A stretch of DNA of 64,000 nt from Epichloe hybrida (taxonomy: Eukaryota; Ascomycota; Sordariomycetes; Hypocreales; Clavicipitaceae): positions 1,488,001 to 1,552,000 of the forward strand of contig JAFEKR010000011.1 of assembly GCA_019022495.1 (NCBI GenBank). The letters run 5' to 3'. Within the stretch, counting starts at the first letter, position 1, and every line of letters starts with the position of its first letter. A model generated the notes under the pieces. It was given only the letters and a program-made list of their open reading frames with translations. It ran no database searches and was not told where the DNA came from. Shown here in pieces: positions 45,137 through 56,074 of the stretch. A program made the position numbers and the translations under genes.

Positions 45137-45190
45137 ATGTCGGGCACCGAGAGCGCCCACACTCAAGCACATGGAGGTGCGCACGCTGGA

Positions 45191-45242
<52 letters not shown>

Positions 45243-45889
45243 GCAGCTCCAGTGGCTTCGACCTGCTCCGGAGAGCCACTCAGGCTATGATGTCAAAGTA
45301 TGTAACATGTGCTTCTTCTTCTTTTCTTGTTCTTGTTCTTCTCCATCGTTATCAGAAGCATCAATCATCGGGCTTGCTTTGCCTTGGCTCGTTTTTCCGA
45401 ATGCGCCCGATGCCCTCATGCTCCAAGTCAGTCTTCAGCCCGTCACCAGTGTGCCGTTGTTCCCGAGAAGAGACGTTACGTGCGGATTACTCCATCTGTC
45501 CTGTCCATGGCCATTTGTCGGCAAGGATGGCGAGTGCGCACCTGGCCCGAGGGATGGGGGATGATGGAGGATGCCTCTGGCGTAATCCGTACATACAGTG
45601 ACAGACTGACAGTGTAGCATGACATGGCCTCTGCGCCGTGTCAAGGCTTCTGGACTTCTGGAACAACCGGGGGCTGCCAAGTGGTGGACCTGGTGGATGG
45701 CCAAAAGCGCTCGATGTTGCGACGAGCCAGTTCACATTCAACACGTCGGCGCCAAGAATACGAACAGCTTCCATTCAACGCCATCTCAGTCAAGCGCTCT
45801 CATCGGCAATGGCGCTTCTCTTCTCGTCAGAGGTTGCCCGGATGTTGGACTTGCACAAAACGACGTGCATTTCCAGCCATCAGCCATAG
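45137..45889 (+). CDS. Possible small His-Gly repeat protein (tentative)
   Basis: Exon 1 (45137-45297) encodes 'MSGTESAHTQAHGGAHAG', about ten His-Gly pairs, then 'SSSGFDLLRRATQAMMSK' before a clear GTATGT donor. A good continuation is exon 2 at 45646-45889 behind a CAAG acceptor, reading 'KLLDFWNNRGLPSGGPGGWP' and 'ALDVATSQFTFNTSA'. This gives 134 residues in phase. The linking intron is long (348 bp) and carries one dispersed 10-mer at 45582, so it may hold an insertion. An alternative exon from 45356 to 45617 is also in frame but contains that 10-mer and has poor protein character. His-Gly runs can bind metals; no function is assigned. The C-terminal part after about residue 98 is uncertain. 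Confidence 0.38.
45189..45243. repeat. GGGCAT hexamer repeat encoding His-Gly
   Basis: About nine tandem GGGCAT units, in frame with the ATG at 45137 and giving a His-Gly tract. The unit length keeps the frame when copies are gained or lost. Confidence 0.95.
45582..45591 (-). repeat. Dispersed 10-mer, copy 5 (GTAATCCGTA on +)
   Basis: Exact copy in reverse orientation. A near-copy GTGCGGATTAC at 45480-45490 faces it, so the two form an imperfect inverted pair about 100 bp apart. Confidence 0.7.
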
Positions 45890-46710
45890 GCCATGCTGAG
45901 GTCTGCTGCTGCTGGGCCTCCGCAATACTCCCTCCCACTGCCCGCAATTAATTGATGGCACCGTCTGCAGAGTCACTTTTGGCGCCCGAGTGGGCAGCAC
46001 GACGCACGACGCACGACGCACGACGCACGACGGCAACACGAGGCAGCCTTGCCTTGCGCCTGGCTCCGTCCACGGCCGGCCCGTCTGTCTGGCGTCTGTC
46101 TGGCGTCTGTCTGTCTGCACACGAAGCGAGCTTTTGTCCAACGAGTCCAAGCTCAACCAAGCCTTTTAACTTTTTGACAAACCCCACTCCTGCACATGGT
46201 CGCGCCGGCGCAAAAATTCGGTTCACCCATCTCGTCATGCCCTTTTGGCCCTGCCCACGCATATCGACTAGATTGTACATCATCCGCTGTCGGAATTGCT
46301 TCCACACGGCCTTCTCCGAGTCCATTTCTTTCTTCTCCCCTTTACGTTGCCTTGCTTTGCCTCGATCGGCTGCTTCCTTCCTTGTATCCGCCCCAGCAAT
46401 AGTGGTTCCGGGCACAAGCAAAGTACTTGATCTGATACGCACCTCGGAGCGCGGCCTCACAATTTGCGCCCCTTGTTGAAGCAGCTTCTCGTTGGCAACC
46501 GTCATGTACTAGGAGGGGCTTTCCTCGTCCAATTTCTGCCAGAAGGTCCATCCACACGAGGCAACACGAGGCATTCATTGTTCTGTCGATTTGGGCCGAG
46601 CTCTTCTTTCTTCCTTTCGTCTTTTCTCATCTCCATTCTTCTGTCCATCTTCTCGTCGTTTTGTCTTGACTCCCATGTTCACATTGGTACCTGGTACCTG
46701 AATCGCCACA
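45890..46710. other. Upstream region of the Sch9 gene
   Basis: No gene supported. It holds GCACGACGCACGACG repeats at about 46000-46030 and TCTGTCTGGCG repeats at about 46083-46118. The pyrimidine-rich stretch 46590-46700 is the likely leader of the kinase gene. A minus frame at 45948-46505 crosses the repeats and is not credible. Confidence 0.4.
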
Positions 46711-49460
46711 ATGCAAGGTGTTGACCCATCATCCACCAGGACCGCCGCCGACGAGGAGGCAGCGGATCATATCGGCATTGACACACCACGGTCTGGCGTA
46801 GCCACCCCTCAACCTGACCTCCACGACAAACGTCTGCCAGGGATCATGAGCTACTTCAGCCAGGTTCGTCAAGACCCTTCTGCAACCGATCCCTCTACTT
46901 GTCCTCCCGTTATCCCAACGTCTGCGAGCTCCATCGCGGATCAACAGTCAGATCTGCCGATCCCGAGCACCTCGCCATCCTCAAACGAGCGGCCACAGAG
47001 TCCCACCAGACAGGAAGAACTGCGCTGCAATCCAAGGCTTCCAGATTGCCGAATGCCTGTACAAGTGGATACGCTCGATATTGCTTCGGGCGTCGCCTCG
47101 TCTGCACACATGGCCTCTCACTCATACCCAACACCTCCTTCCTCCCAACCATCCCATTCAGAAACCTCGTCATGTAAAGGCCTGTGCCTGGAAGGTAGAG
47201 AGACGGCCAAGTCGAGGTCTGGTGCCACTCCAGTGCATGAGAACCGCGCCGAGGCTGCCTGTCAGGCAACTTCGGCCTCTGCCTCCGAGAAGCCGTGTGG
47301 AGCCGAGCCAGCTTCATCTGCTACTCAACTACCACCCAATTCATCCTCATCCTCGTCACCATCGTCCTGCAAGCATGATTCCTCTACAACTTCCGTCCCA
47401 AGAAAATGGTTTTCGCTCGAGGGACTTAGAGAGCTAACTCGTGGTGTCATGTTCAAGAGCGGTCCGCCGACTCCCACGAGAGCCTTGTCTGCTGCTCACT
47501 CTTCGCAGTCAGACGGCAGAGAAACACCGGGTAGAACTAGCAACGATGGAACGGAAACAGCTAGCGGGACGCAGACTCCAAGAACAGCCAGCGTCCAGCC
47601 TCCTGCCCCGAAAGGCAAACTGGCCATCAAGATCGCCGAAGCGCGCGGGTTGCGCAAGTGTCGAGATCCTTATGTTGTGGCTGTATTCCAACGGAGCGAG
47701 CTCATTTCAGGCGGACCACGACCAGTCGAAGAGGAGGATGCTCTGAGCAGTACTCCGTCGGGACTCGGGGGCATTCCCATTCAGCGCCAGGGCAGCGACT
47801 CGGGCCGTCCTCCCATGGCCATCCCAATGCGAAGCCGCCAGAGCAGCAACACCAGCGTTCATGATCATAATACTTTTCGAAGCCGCACCGCTCGGTCACC
47901 CTTGACGAATCCGAAATGGGACGCCGAGGCCGCATTGTACGTTGAAGAGAGTGATACCGAGGTGACCCACGGGAGCCTACCCGAAGCGCTAACTCTTGGT
48001 TGCACAGTGACGTCGTCGATACCGATATGTTGGTCGATATCTCAGTCTACGATCATGCCGCCACTGGCGAGGAATTCCTCGGCCACGTCGATTTCCAGGC
48101 TGGAAGAGATGTCGACAGCGCTGTGAGAGGGTGGTTTACGCTGCGCGGTCATGCGGATACAGTTGCCGAAAACGCCCCTACCGGCGAAGTATACGTTGAA
48201 GCCTTTTATCAAAGATCAGAGAGGAAACACTTTGGACCAAGTGACTTTGAGATTCTGAAGCTCATCGGGAAAGGTACCTTTGGACAGGTCTATCAAGTGC
48301 GAAAGAAGGACACCCAGCGAATTTATGCCATGAAGGTGCTGCAGAAAAAGGTTATTGTCCAGAAAAAGGAAGTTGCTCACACAGTCGGAGAACGCAACAT
48401 TCTTGTGCGGACGGCTACTTCGGACTCGCCCTTTATTGTCGGCCTCAAATTTTCGTTTCAGACACCTTCCGAGCTCTATCTTGTCACCGACTACATGTCT
48501 GGGGGCGAACTATTCTGGCATTTGCAGAAGGAAGGGCGATTCGATGAGAGACGCGCCAAATTCTACATTGCCGAGCTGATCCTGGCCATACAACACCTGC
48601 ACAACAACGACATCGTGTATCGCGACCTCAAACCAGAGAACATCCTGCTCGATGCGAATGGCCACATTGCGCTCTGTGACTTTGGTCTGTCCAAAGCGAA
48701 CCTGACCAAGAACGACACCACAAACACCTTTTGTGGCACGACCGAATACCTTGCCCCCGAGGTTCTCCTTGACGAGTCTGGATACACCAAAATGGTCGAC
48801 TTTTGGTCATTGGGTGTCTTGGTCTTTGAGATGTGCTGCGGTTGGAGCCCCTTTTACGCAGAGGACACCCAACAAATGTACAAGAACATTGCCTTTGGTA
48901 AAGTCAGATTCCCCCGCGACACACTCTCTCAAGAGGGCCGGAATTTCGTCAAGGGATTGCTTAATAGAAATCCAAAGCACAGACTCGGCGCCACAGACGA
49001 TGCTGAAGAGTTGAAGCGACATGCATTCTTCGGCGACATCGACTGGGATCTATTGGCCAAGAAACTCATTACTCCTCCTTTCAAGCCCAAGCTGAAGTCG
49101 GAAACGGATGTGTCTTACTTTGACCCCGAGTTCGCCACAGCCTTGGACCAGAACGGTTCCCTCAATGAGCGAGCTGCGGCTCTGGCACGCGGCTATGCTA
49201 CCTCTACGCCGCTGTCTCCTTCTGTCCAAGCCAATTTCCAGGGCTTCACCTTTGTGGACGAGAGTGCTTTGGATGATCACATGAGAGATCGATTCAGAAA
49301 TGATGACGAAGACATGGATGATGCTCACACAAACCATGACGAAGATGATTGGGATAATATTGCCGACATTGATCCACGGAAAGCAAATCGCATGAGTGGC
49401 GTTGTCAAAACGTCTAGCGCAGACGAACACATGGTGGGTGGTGCTCAGTTTGATGTTTGA
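46711..49460 (+). CDS. sch9: AGC protein kinase Sch9 with C2 domain (TORC1 effector)
   Basis: Exons 46711-47936 and 48008-49460 give 892 residues. A disordered, Ser/Pro-rich N-terminus (1-300) is followed by a C2 domain (about 305-470: 'GKLAIKIAEARGLRKCRDPYV', then 'FDVVDTDMLVDISVYD'). The kinase domain has the Gly-loop GKGTFG at 496-501, catalytic Asp615 ('YRDLKPEN'), DFG at 633-635 and activation-loop Thr649 ('NTFCGTTEYLAPE'). The hydrophobic motif 'FQGFTFV' has Thr823, the position TORC1 phosphorylates in yeast Sch9. C2 plus AGC kinase plus hydrophobic motif define Sch9 (SchA in Aspergillus), which controls ribosome biogenesis, nutrient response and ageing. The intron lies inside the C2 domain. 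The acidic tail (about 840-892) is longer than in yeast. Confidence 0.95.
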
Positions 49461-51102
49461 TCGATGTTTGACCAGGGCTATCTTTCATAGCCACTACATG
49501 CCAAAGAAAGATGGCAGATCTCACCGCATGTCACTAAGTTTCATACCACGTAATATCCTTTCCGTACTCCCATTTTACTATTCTAAACAGTCTCTCTCTT
49601 CCAGCATGAAACGGTTACTTGGTCATACTGCATTTGGGGAGGCCTGGCTGTTTGATTTTTGATTTTTTTTTATCACCGGCTACCGTATTGCCGTTTGATG
49701 CCGTGTGTTTTGCTTGCGGTTTACTTGCTACCCCCTTTTTTTTTTTTTTTTTTTTTGTGTGCGTGTGTGTGCGTGTGTGTCGTTATATTCATACTTTCTT
49801 ATTGTTGGTTCAATTGGCATCGCTTGACAGGAAAACTAGCTGGAGGCTTCTTGGCGTTTTCTTTGCCTTTTTTTTTTGGTTCACTGGTGTCGAAGGAGAC
49901 ATCGTCGCTAACAACGATTGACTCATTGTACATACGGGGGTTATCTTCGCCCGGCTTTTTACTGAAAGTCAGTAAACCGGACACCAGAAGAACCGACTTG
50001 GGAGGTAACAAGAGGGTGCAACTGCTTCTCGCTGCTCTGTCATGTCACTCTGAGGTTAGCGGCATCAAGAGAGGGAGGCATGGTCTTATGTATGTGAACA
50101 AAGATATTTGCGGGTTGGTGATTGTCGGAACACCCAAGAGCATAACCCCTTGTTATGGCAACAAAGAATAACTTTTTTTGATAAATGTCTGATTGTGAGC
50201 ATACGGGGTTCTCCAAGACGAGGAAAGGGAAGTAAATCAAAAGTTTACAAGTTCAGTTCCTGCGAATGATCAAGAGCAAGATGACGCTCGACTAATGATG
50301 GTATTTTATTACAAGAACAAAACACTTCCCAGTCGCGGCTTACATCAAGGATGAAAAACCTGGTCTGCACGCCACGGTGCTGGCATGACGTCGGGAACCA
50401 CGTTCCTATCTGCTTCTGAACTTGCTGGTAATTCTCATCACTTGTAAGCTGTCTCGCCGTCTCCAGATGGGAACACGCGGGGGTATGAAAAACGGTGATT
50501 TATCAGTGCAGCAGGATCATCATGACTTGCAGACATCATGATGATGGGGCTACCATTTGAAACGAGGGAGTACGGAAACATGGGAGTCACCCGATGATAG
50601 ACATTGTCGGGCGCTATCTTGTCATGGCGCTCATCATGCATAACATGGGTGGAAAATGTTCTAGAGCATCACATTAATCGCGAGACATGATCATGTTGGC
50701 CACACAAAGGTGACTCGGGTTTTGAAATTGCCTTGTCTGTTTAGCATTCGCAATGATGAAGTCCCGCGCCTAGTTGAGGCTTGTAAAAGAGGTAAATGTA
50801 CAATAGGATTATCAACCGACCACATCCACCTTGACCACCGCCCCCCCTAACTCTGTCTTTCTCCTGCCTGTTTTTGAGCCGGCACACGTCTCTCGACGAG
50901 TTGTGAGCCGCCCATTGTATTTGGGAGAGGGATGATGTAACAGAAAAAAAAAAAAGAACCCCCCCCCCCGGTTCGTTGCGCTGGTCTTTTGCGTCGGTTC
51001 AAACCAGACCCTTCATCCAGGCCTACTTGTTTCCCCATCTCTCCACAACTTTGTTGGTAAGTAAATGGTCTATATCAGTTTTTCCGCAGATCCGATGCCA
51101 CT
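49461..51102. other. Intergenic region
   Basis: No gene seen in 1.6 kb. A T-run followed by GTGTGCGTGTGTGTGCGTG lies at 49735-49778. Open frames crossing it are artefacts. A C-run lies near 50959-50970. Confidence 0.4.
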
Positions 51103-51761
51103 TTAGTGGCTGGCTTCGTCGTCATCCTCGGTCTCGAGCCAGTCGGGAAGAATGGCAGCGCCGCCCTGGCTTTGGGTGGCATCTTGTCCCTCAATCTCGA
51201 CAGCCATGCTCTCGTACTCCTTCAGGTTGCTGGCGATATCGGACTCTTCGGGAGAGGCAGGCGTCTTGGGCATGGAGAAAGTCTGGACGTGGCCATCGGC
51301 ATCGGACTCCTTCACAGTAGGCGTCTTGTAGGCCTTGAGCTCCTTTAGGTAGAGCTCCTGAACGAAGTCGGCTAGAAAGACGAACGTTTTGTCAGCAAAC
51401 CATTGGCATCCATACGACAAGAGGTCTAGTCTTGACTACATGTTTTTTTCTTTTTTTTCGACTCGTGTCATCCGTCTCTAATGATGGTGTAGACAAGACA
51501 AGCAGGAGAACAGAATAGACATGGACCTTCATTCTTACCTTTTCGGGAAACGGTCGGGGCAATGAAGCCACGGACCTGAAGGACATTGCCTCTGGCAACT
51601 CGAGCGACGGCGGCAACGGCCGAGGTGGTGCGCTTTTGAATCGGTCAGTCGGAGCTTCCGTCGAGTGCCGTGGCTGGCTTGCGGCCATCATGGCAGCGAT
51701 CAAAAATGCTAGAAAGGAATAATCATGCACTCACCGTGGCCCTGGACAGTTGGCTGAGCAT
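51103..51761 (-). CDS. atp14: Mitochondrial F1Fo ATP synthase subunit h (Atp14)
   Basis: Three minus-strand exons (51761-51735, 51632-51539, 51371-51103) give 129 residues, the usual size. The N-terminus 'MLSQLSRATRTTSAVAAVAR' is a mitochondrial presequence ending near 'VRGFIAPTVSRK'. The mature part starts 'ADFVQELYLKELKAYKTP', the family signature. Acidic residues rise toward the end. Subunit h is part of the peripheral stalk (stator) that links F1 to the membrane sector. Exon 1 encodes only nine residues. Its downstream acceptor is AAG (51633), because the nearer TAG would put a stop in frame. Without the two short first exons the gene would be read as a longer, wrong N-terminus. Confidence 0.92.
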
Positions 51762-52406
51762 TTTGAATGGCTGGGAGTTGCTCAATGGGGATCCCTGAAC
51801 TGGGGGCGGGGAGTATGGGCTGAGTGTTTTGTGAAAATCGTGATGTCGATTTCCGGGGCTGCTGGGTCGCAGCACTGTAATTTGCTGCCTCAGGCGTGAC
51901 CGGCTGGCTGGCTGGCTGGCTGGCTGCTGGAGGAGTCAGGATCACGTCCGTAAACATGCAGCGATGCAACTGGCATCACGTGACCTGCTCTCCAGGCAAT
52001 CTTGGCAGCAACGTGGAGCGAGTGGTGACGAGTGGTGATGTAATTTTGTCGCGACGACTGCGTTTTAATTGGCAAGCGACTTCAGCTACAACGGGGCAAT
52101 GGCTACAGTATCTTACTCTTGGAAGCCTTGATCGACACAGACATGAGCTAGTTATGTAGTGACAAACGGCGGGGATGAAATGAGGCAAGGTCACAGGCTC
52201 TCTCGGACGTCTCGGACGCTTTCCCACGGTAGTGATCTTGGGGGTTTTTATTTTTATTTTTTATTTTTACACTTTACTTCACTGTCCATTTCTTCCTCGT
52301 CTCCGAAGGGTTCGTCGTTCTTCAGTTCGTGCGCTACACTACTAAACAAAGGCCCAACGCGGCTGATTAAGCAATTTTTTTTTTTCTCTTACACAGCATT
52401 TTTTTT
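51762..52406. other. Intergenic region
   Basis: No gene seen. GGCT/GGCTGGCTGGC repeats lie at 51900-51926, and T-runs at 52240-52270 and 52375-52410. Confidence 0.4.
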
Positions 52407-53865
52407 TTACACAGCCCGGCCCGACAGATACTGTTGCCTGCCACCGTCTGACACGGAGGGTGAGTCCGTACGTTTCTCAGCAGACTGCTTCCGTCTCTTG
52501 GACATGCCGACAGTGATGGAGGCAGTGTATATGATCGAAGTAATTCCTGCAATCACCGAGTACGCAACGATGAACCGAGTAGATGGGTTGGCAGCTTGCA
52601 ATCCGAGCCCGCCATTGACAATGCCGAGAATCATCAACCCGCGTCCGTACCATATGTGAACGTAACTGAAGGCGCCACGACGCTGGGTCTTGACGTATTG
52701 CAGATGGTGAAGCCAGCCCAGAACGGGCTGTATTCCCATCAATGCACAGACAATAACTCCAAGCCTCGTATGTTTGTCCGCAAATAACTGCACCAGATAG
52801 ACGTTAGAGACGTACAGAGAAACACGAAACCACACAAATATCTTGAGGGCAAAGCAATCGCAACTTACGACGCCATTTCGAGAGGCAACAGTGTATCCGA
52901 TACCAAATCCGGCCCACATCCCGAGGAAGGCAAGGAACTGCCAGCTAGCATGGAGGATCCAGTTTCCAATCAGTGGCATAAGAGACGATCCGATCGGATA
53001 GCCTGCAATAAAAACAATAGCCATGACCACACCGTGCGCGGTCAGTAGATCTTGGTTTGGATCACCACTTGGCCCAGCCACAACTCCAGTACTGCCGCTG
53101 GATCCTGCAGATGCTCCAGTATCGCCGCTGGATCCTGTAGATGCTCCAGTATCGCCGCTGGATCCTGCGGATACTCCATTCTTGGATGTAGAGACAAAAG
53201 GGTTCGAATCCGAGGCGATGCTTGCTTGTTTAAGATTGACGGAGAACTGACTGTGGCCATCGTGAACATCGATGGCCGCGGAAAGACTGGACGAGTCGAG
53301 GGGAGAGCCCTTTTTCCACGCAGAAATCCACTTTGAGGAGCTGCTGATGTCCATGTCAGAGCATCCAGTGCATCGGACATTGGCCACCATGTTTCCGCCG
53401 ACAATTCCCGAGCCCTCGAGCAACTCGACATCGGAACGCGCTGCATGCTCAGGCATGATATGGCCCTGGCCGCGCCTTGTGCTGAGAGTCACGTTGTTTT
53501 TTCCGTTGTTATACACCACGAACATGCTGGATCCCCGCATAGAAGATCCAGTCCCTAACGCGAACCATGCATAGGAAGCTGGTGCTCGAAGCTGGAAATA
53601 CACGTTGCCGGACCCTGAGCTCGTGGCTGCTCGTGGAGCTCCCCATTGGAAGCAAACATCGTTGCTGTCCGCACAGACTGATGCCAGGCCCGCCTCGGCG
53701 GTCGAAGCAACTGTATAAGGCGTCAATCCGTTAGCTTCTTGCAGGATACATGACTGCTGAGCGGGCGTGGTGTGGATATGGAGATGAATAGCTGCAGGCG
53801 AATGCATCGAGAGCACACTTACACGCAGCGACTGCGGCGCCGGCGATGGCTTTTGGGATTCTCAT
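52407..53865 (-). CDS. Secreted-orientation DOMON / cytochrome b561 membrane protein
   Basis: My model has three minus-strand exons (53865-53823, 53710-52869, 52787-52407) and 421 residues. Exon 1 encodes the signal peptide 'MRIPKAIAGAAVAA'. A DOMON-type heme domain follows (about 20-200) with 'YAWFALGTGSSMRGSSMFVVY' (Met ligand) and 'DVHDGHSQFSV' (His ligand), as in cellobiose dehydrogenase cytochromes. A Gly/Ser linker of 10-residue repeats leads to a b561 domain of five helices (about 235-395) with 'TAHGVVMAIVFIAGYPIG', 'HASWQFLAF' and 'KHTRLGVIV'. Such proteins move electrons across the plasma membrane to extracellular acceptors. The 81 bp second intron (52868-52788) is stop-free and divisible by three. 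Removing it restores 'GV-LFADKHT'. The first intron ends after a GCTAAC branch at ACAG. Confidence 0.88.
53083..53176 (-). repeat. 30 bp in-frame repeat in the DOMON-b561 linker
   Basis: About three copies encode ten-residue units of the type 'GSSGDTGAS(A/T)'. The unit keeps the frame, so linker length can vary without loss of function. Confidence 0.85.
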
Positions 53866-54759
53866 AATGGGTTCGACACTAGACCCGGCCGATCTTCATG
53901 AAATAAACAGTTCGAGACAGAGTGGATGTCTCGAGCAAACAAATGACAAGAGTCAAGTGGCAAGTTTTGATCAGACCTGTGTGTCACCCAAAAAAACATC
54001 CAAGCCAGAACTATTCCCTCGAATTGGCGATAACAGACAAGATATACTACTCCAGCAGTCATGATTACGAATACAACCCCCTGGGCTGGAGCGATGCAAT
54101 ACTGCAATACGGAGCACTCCGCCATATTAAGAATGTGCCCAAGGCTATGGGCGTATCCATGTACGTACACCCCCCCCCCCCCTTGCGATGAGAACAAGGT
54201 TTCTAAAACTTGGGAGAAGATGATGGTTGTTTGGGGACGAATCAGGGCAGGCGTTTAACCAAGACACCCGGTAAATATGAGTCTGTGCCGTCGTTTGTTA
54301 AAGAAACCATGGGCACGATCAATCAGCTCTCACTGTGCATTTTCAGTAATACCGCATCGATGGATGGCAGATCAGCCGGCGACAACTCGTGGCTAACATA
54401 CCGAGTACTCCGTACTCATGCGTATAAAAAAAAAACATGAATTCGCATTGCTCTCTGGCCTGTTTCCATCCGCAGCGGTCGTTTCCAGGGATGACTAAAG
54501 GTTGTGTAAGACGCATGCCAGGACAAGGCCCCTGCAGTCACAGACTGCGCCTCATGTGATGCCGCCGAGCAATCCGATCCGACACCACCACATACATGTA
54601 TGTATAATATCGGGTGGGCGCTTCAATTCTTGCTTCTTCATCTCAAGGATGCGGCGGCACCTGGGAAGCGAGTGCCATGAGAACTGCCGCGCCTCAGCCG
54701 CCATCAACCAAACAGCACGGCATCCATCTCATTCCGCGTATTACTGTCCAGCCTAATCC

Positions 54760-54769
54760 GTAATCCGTA
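54760..54769 (-). repeat. Dispersed 10-mer, copy 6 (GTAATCCGTA on +)
   Basis: Exact copy inside a local run of related units (CTAATCCGTAATCCGTACTC, then CGTACTCCGTAATACTCC). Confidence 0.7.
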
Positions 54770-55732
54770 CTCCGTATGCACGTACTCCGTAATACTCCAC
54801 AGTCTTGATACTCATCGTGATATATTAGCCTGAAATCCTTGTTGCGCCCACAACACATGGTATTGAACCGCTGCACCCCCCCTCCCGTTTCTCCTCTCTG
54901 CACATGAATACGATGGGAAAAGGAAAAACAGCCAGTGCACAGTCACAGTGATGAGGGCAATTACGCAAGTTTTCCTTTTCTTGTCATGTAATCGCAACCA
55001 CGATAATCCGGCGCAAAGCCAAAAGGCCAAACCTGTGTGATGTGGTGATACTGCTCCATCGTGGTGAATGCACACGTACATTTTGATGGCCTACTTCCGA
55101 CCCTTTATATACTCGGGATGCGAGAGTGAGAGGCGGGAAGGGGCGGCAACGGACAAGACGCCATTTGTTTACACAGCAATGAAACGAATTGCATGATCCA
55201 CGGTATCCCGCGGCAGATGGCACGAGGTGTGAGGTGTAACGTCCGTATCGGCCTGGGGACAAAACAGAAGCTGTAGCGTATTCAAAGTGTTTGTGTTTCT
55301 GTGTGCTGTGTTGAAACACTTCACAACGAGTCTCTTACCGAGTAATAAGCCGTCCTCCGTACCGTACCTTGATTGCTCAAGGCAACCATCCTGCCTGCAC
55401 GCACATGTTTCACGAAGCACTTTTGGCAAGGAAGAAGGACTCGTCACACTGTTTCAGCGGCACGGGTGTTGGTTGCATCACGCACCCTTCATGTTGAAGG
55501 CAGAGTCACCTTGGCGGCAGCACGCGGAGTAGTCTCTCCTCTCCGCCCCCCCCCCGGCTCCCAGAAAATACCAATTTCTATTATCACTGCTGGATTTTCT
55601 ATCCTTTATTGTACATAGCTCTTCGTCATCCGTTTCCGGTCAACCTTGTCTCTGATTGCCCCGTTTATCCAGGTAAATCGAGGGTTTGTCGGGGTATAGA
55701 TTAGGTTGCTGTTTGGTAGAAAGAGGGGCTTG

Positions 55733-55768
55733 TATGTATGTATGTATGTATGTATGTATGTATGTATG
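55733..55768. repeat. TATG tetranucleotide microsatellite
   Basis: About nine tandem GTAT units. Confidence 0.95.
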
Positions 55769-56074
55769 ACAGGCATCAATGCAATTGCCGGCTTTTCATG
55801 ACGTATGCATGCGAGGCGCAGGAATCATCTGGCACATCCATGTCTCTCGGCCATCCATTCGCTCGAGGATGGGGTTGGAAACCGGACACACAAGGACGTC
55901 TAAAAGACATGAGGGAATGAAAAGAAAACCGACATAAAGGGTCAAGAGATAGAGAAGCAATGATTCATTTCTCGGGGAAAACTGTCTTTTCCGGCTCACT
56001 CATTCAACTCCTCAAATCTAGGCCAGACTGGTTTGGTTGCTGTAGGGCAAATGGCATGTCGAAGCGCAGACGAT

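Larger units (their letters stand above)
53866..56074. other. Long intergenic region between DOMON-b561 and S6K-type kinase genes
   Basis: No gene seen in 2.2 kb. It contains repeated CCGTAATCCGTACTCCGTA-like sequence at 54395-54415 and 54755-54800 and a TATG microsatellite at 55733-55768. Short open frames have no family features. A single small gene with short exons could be missed here. Confidence 0.4.

Noticed and set aside
44513..45601. 362-codon plus frame
   Set aside because: The first half spans an 8 bp tandem repeat and low-complexity promoter-like DNA. Only the part from the ATG at 45137 looks like a gene.
45948..46505. 185-codon minus frame
   Set aside because: It crosses GACGCAC and TCTGTC simple repeats and shows no recognisable domain or signal.
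49619..50171. Overlapping hydrophobic plus frames after Sch9
   Set aside because: They are created by a T-run and a GTGTGC repeat; no gene structure fits.
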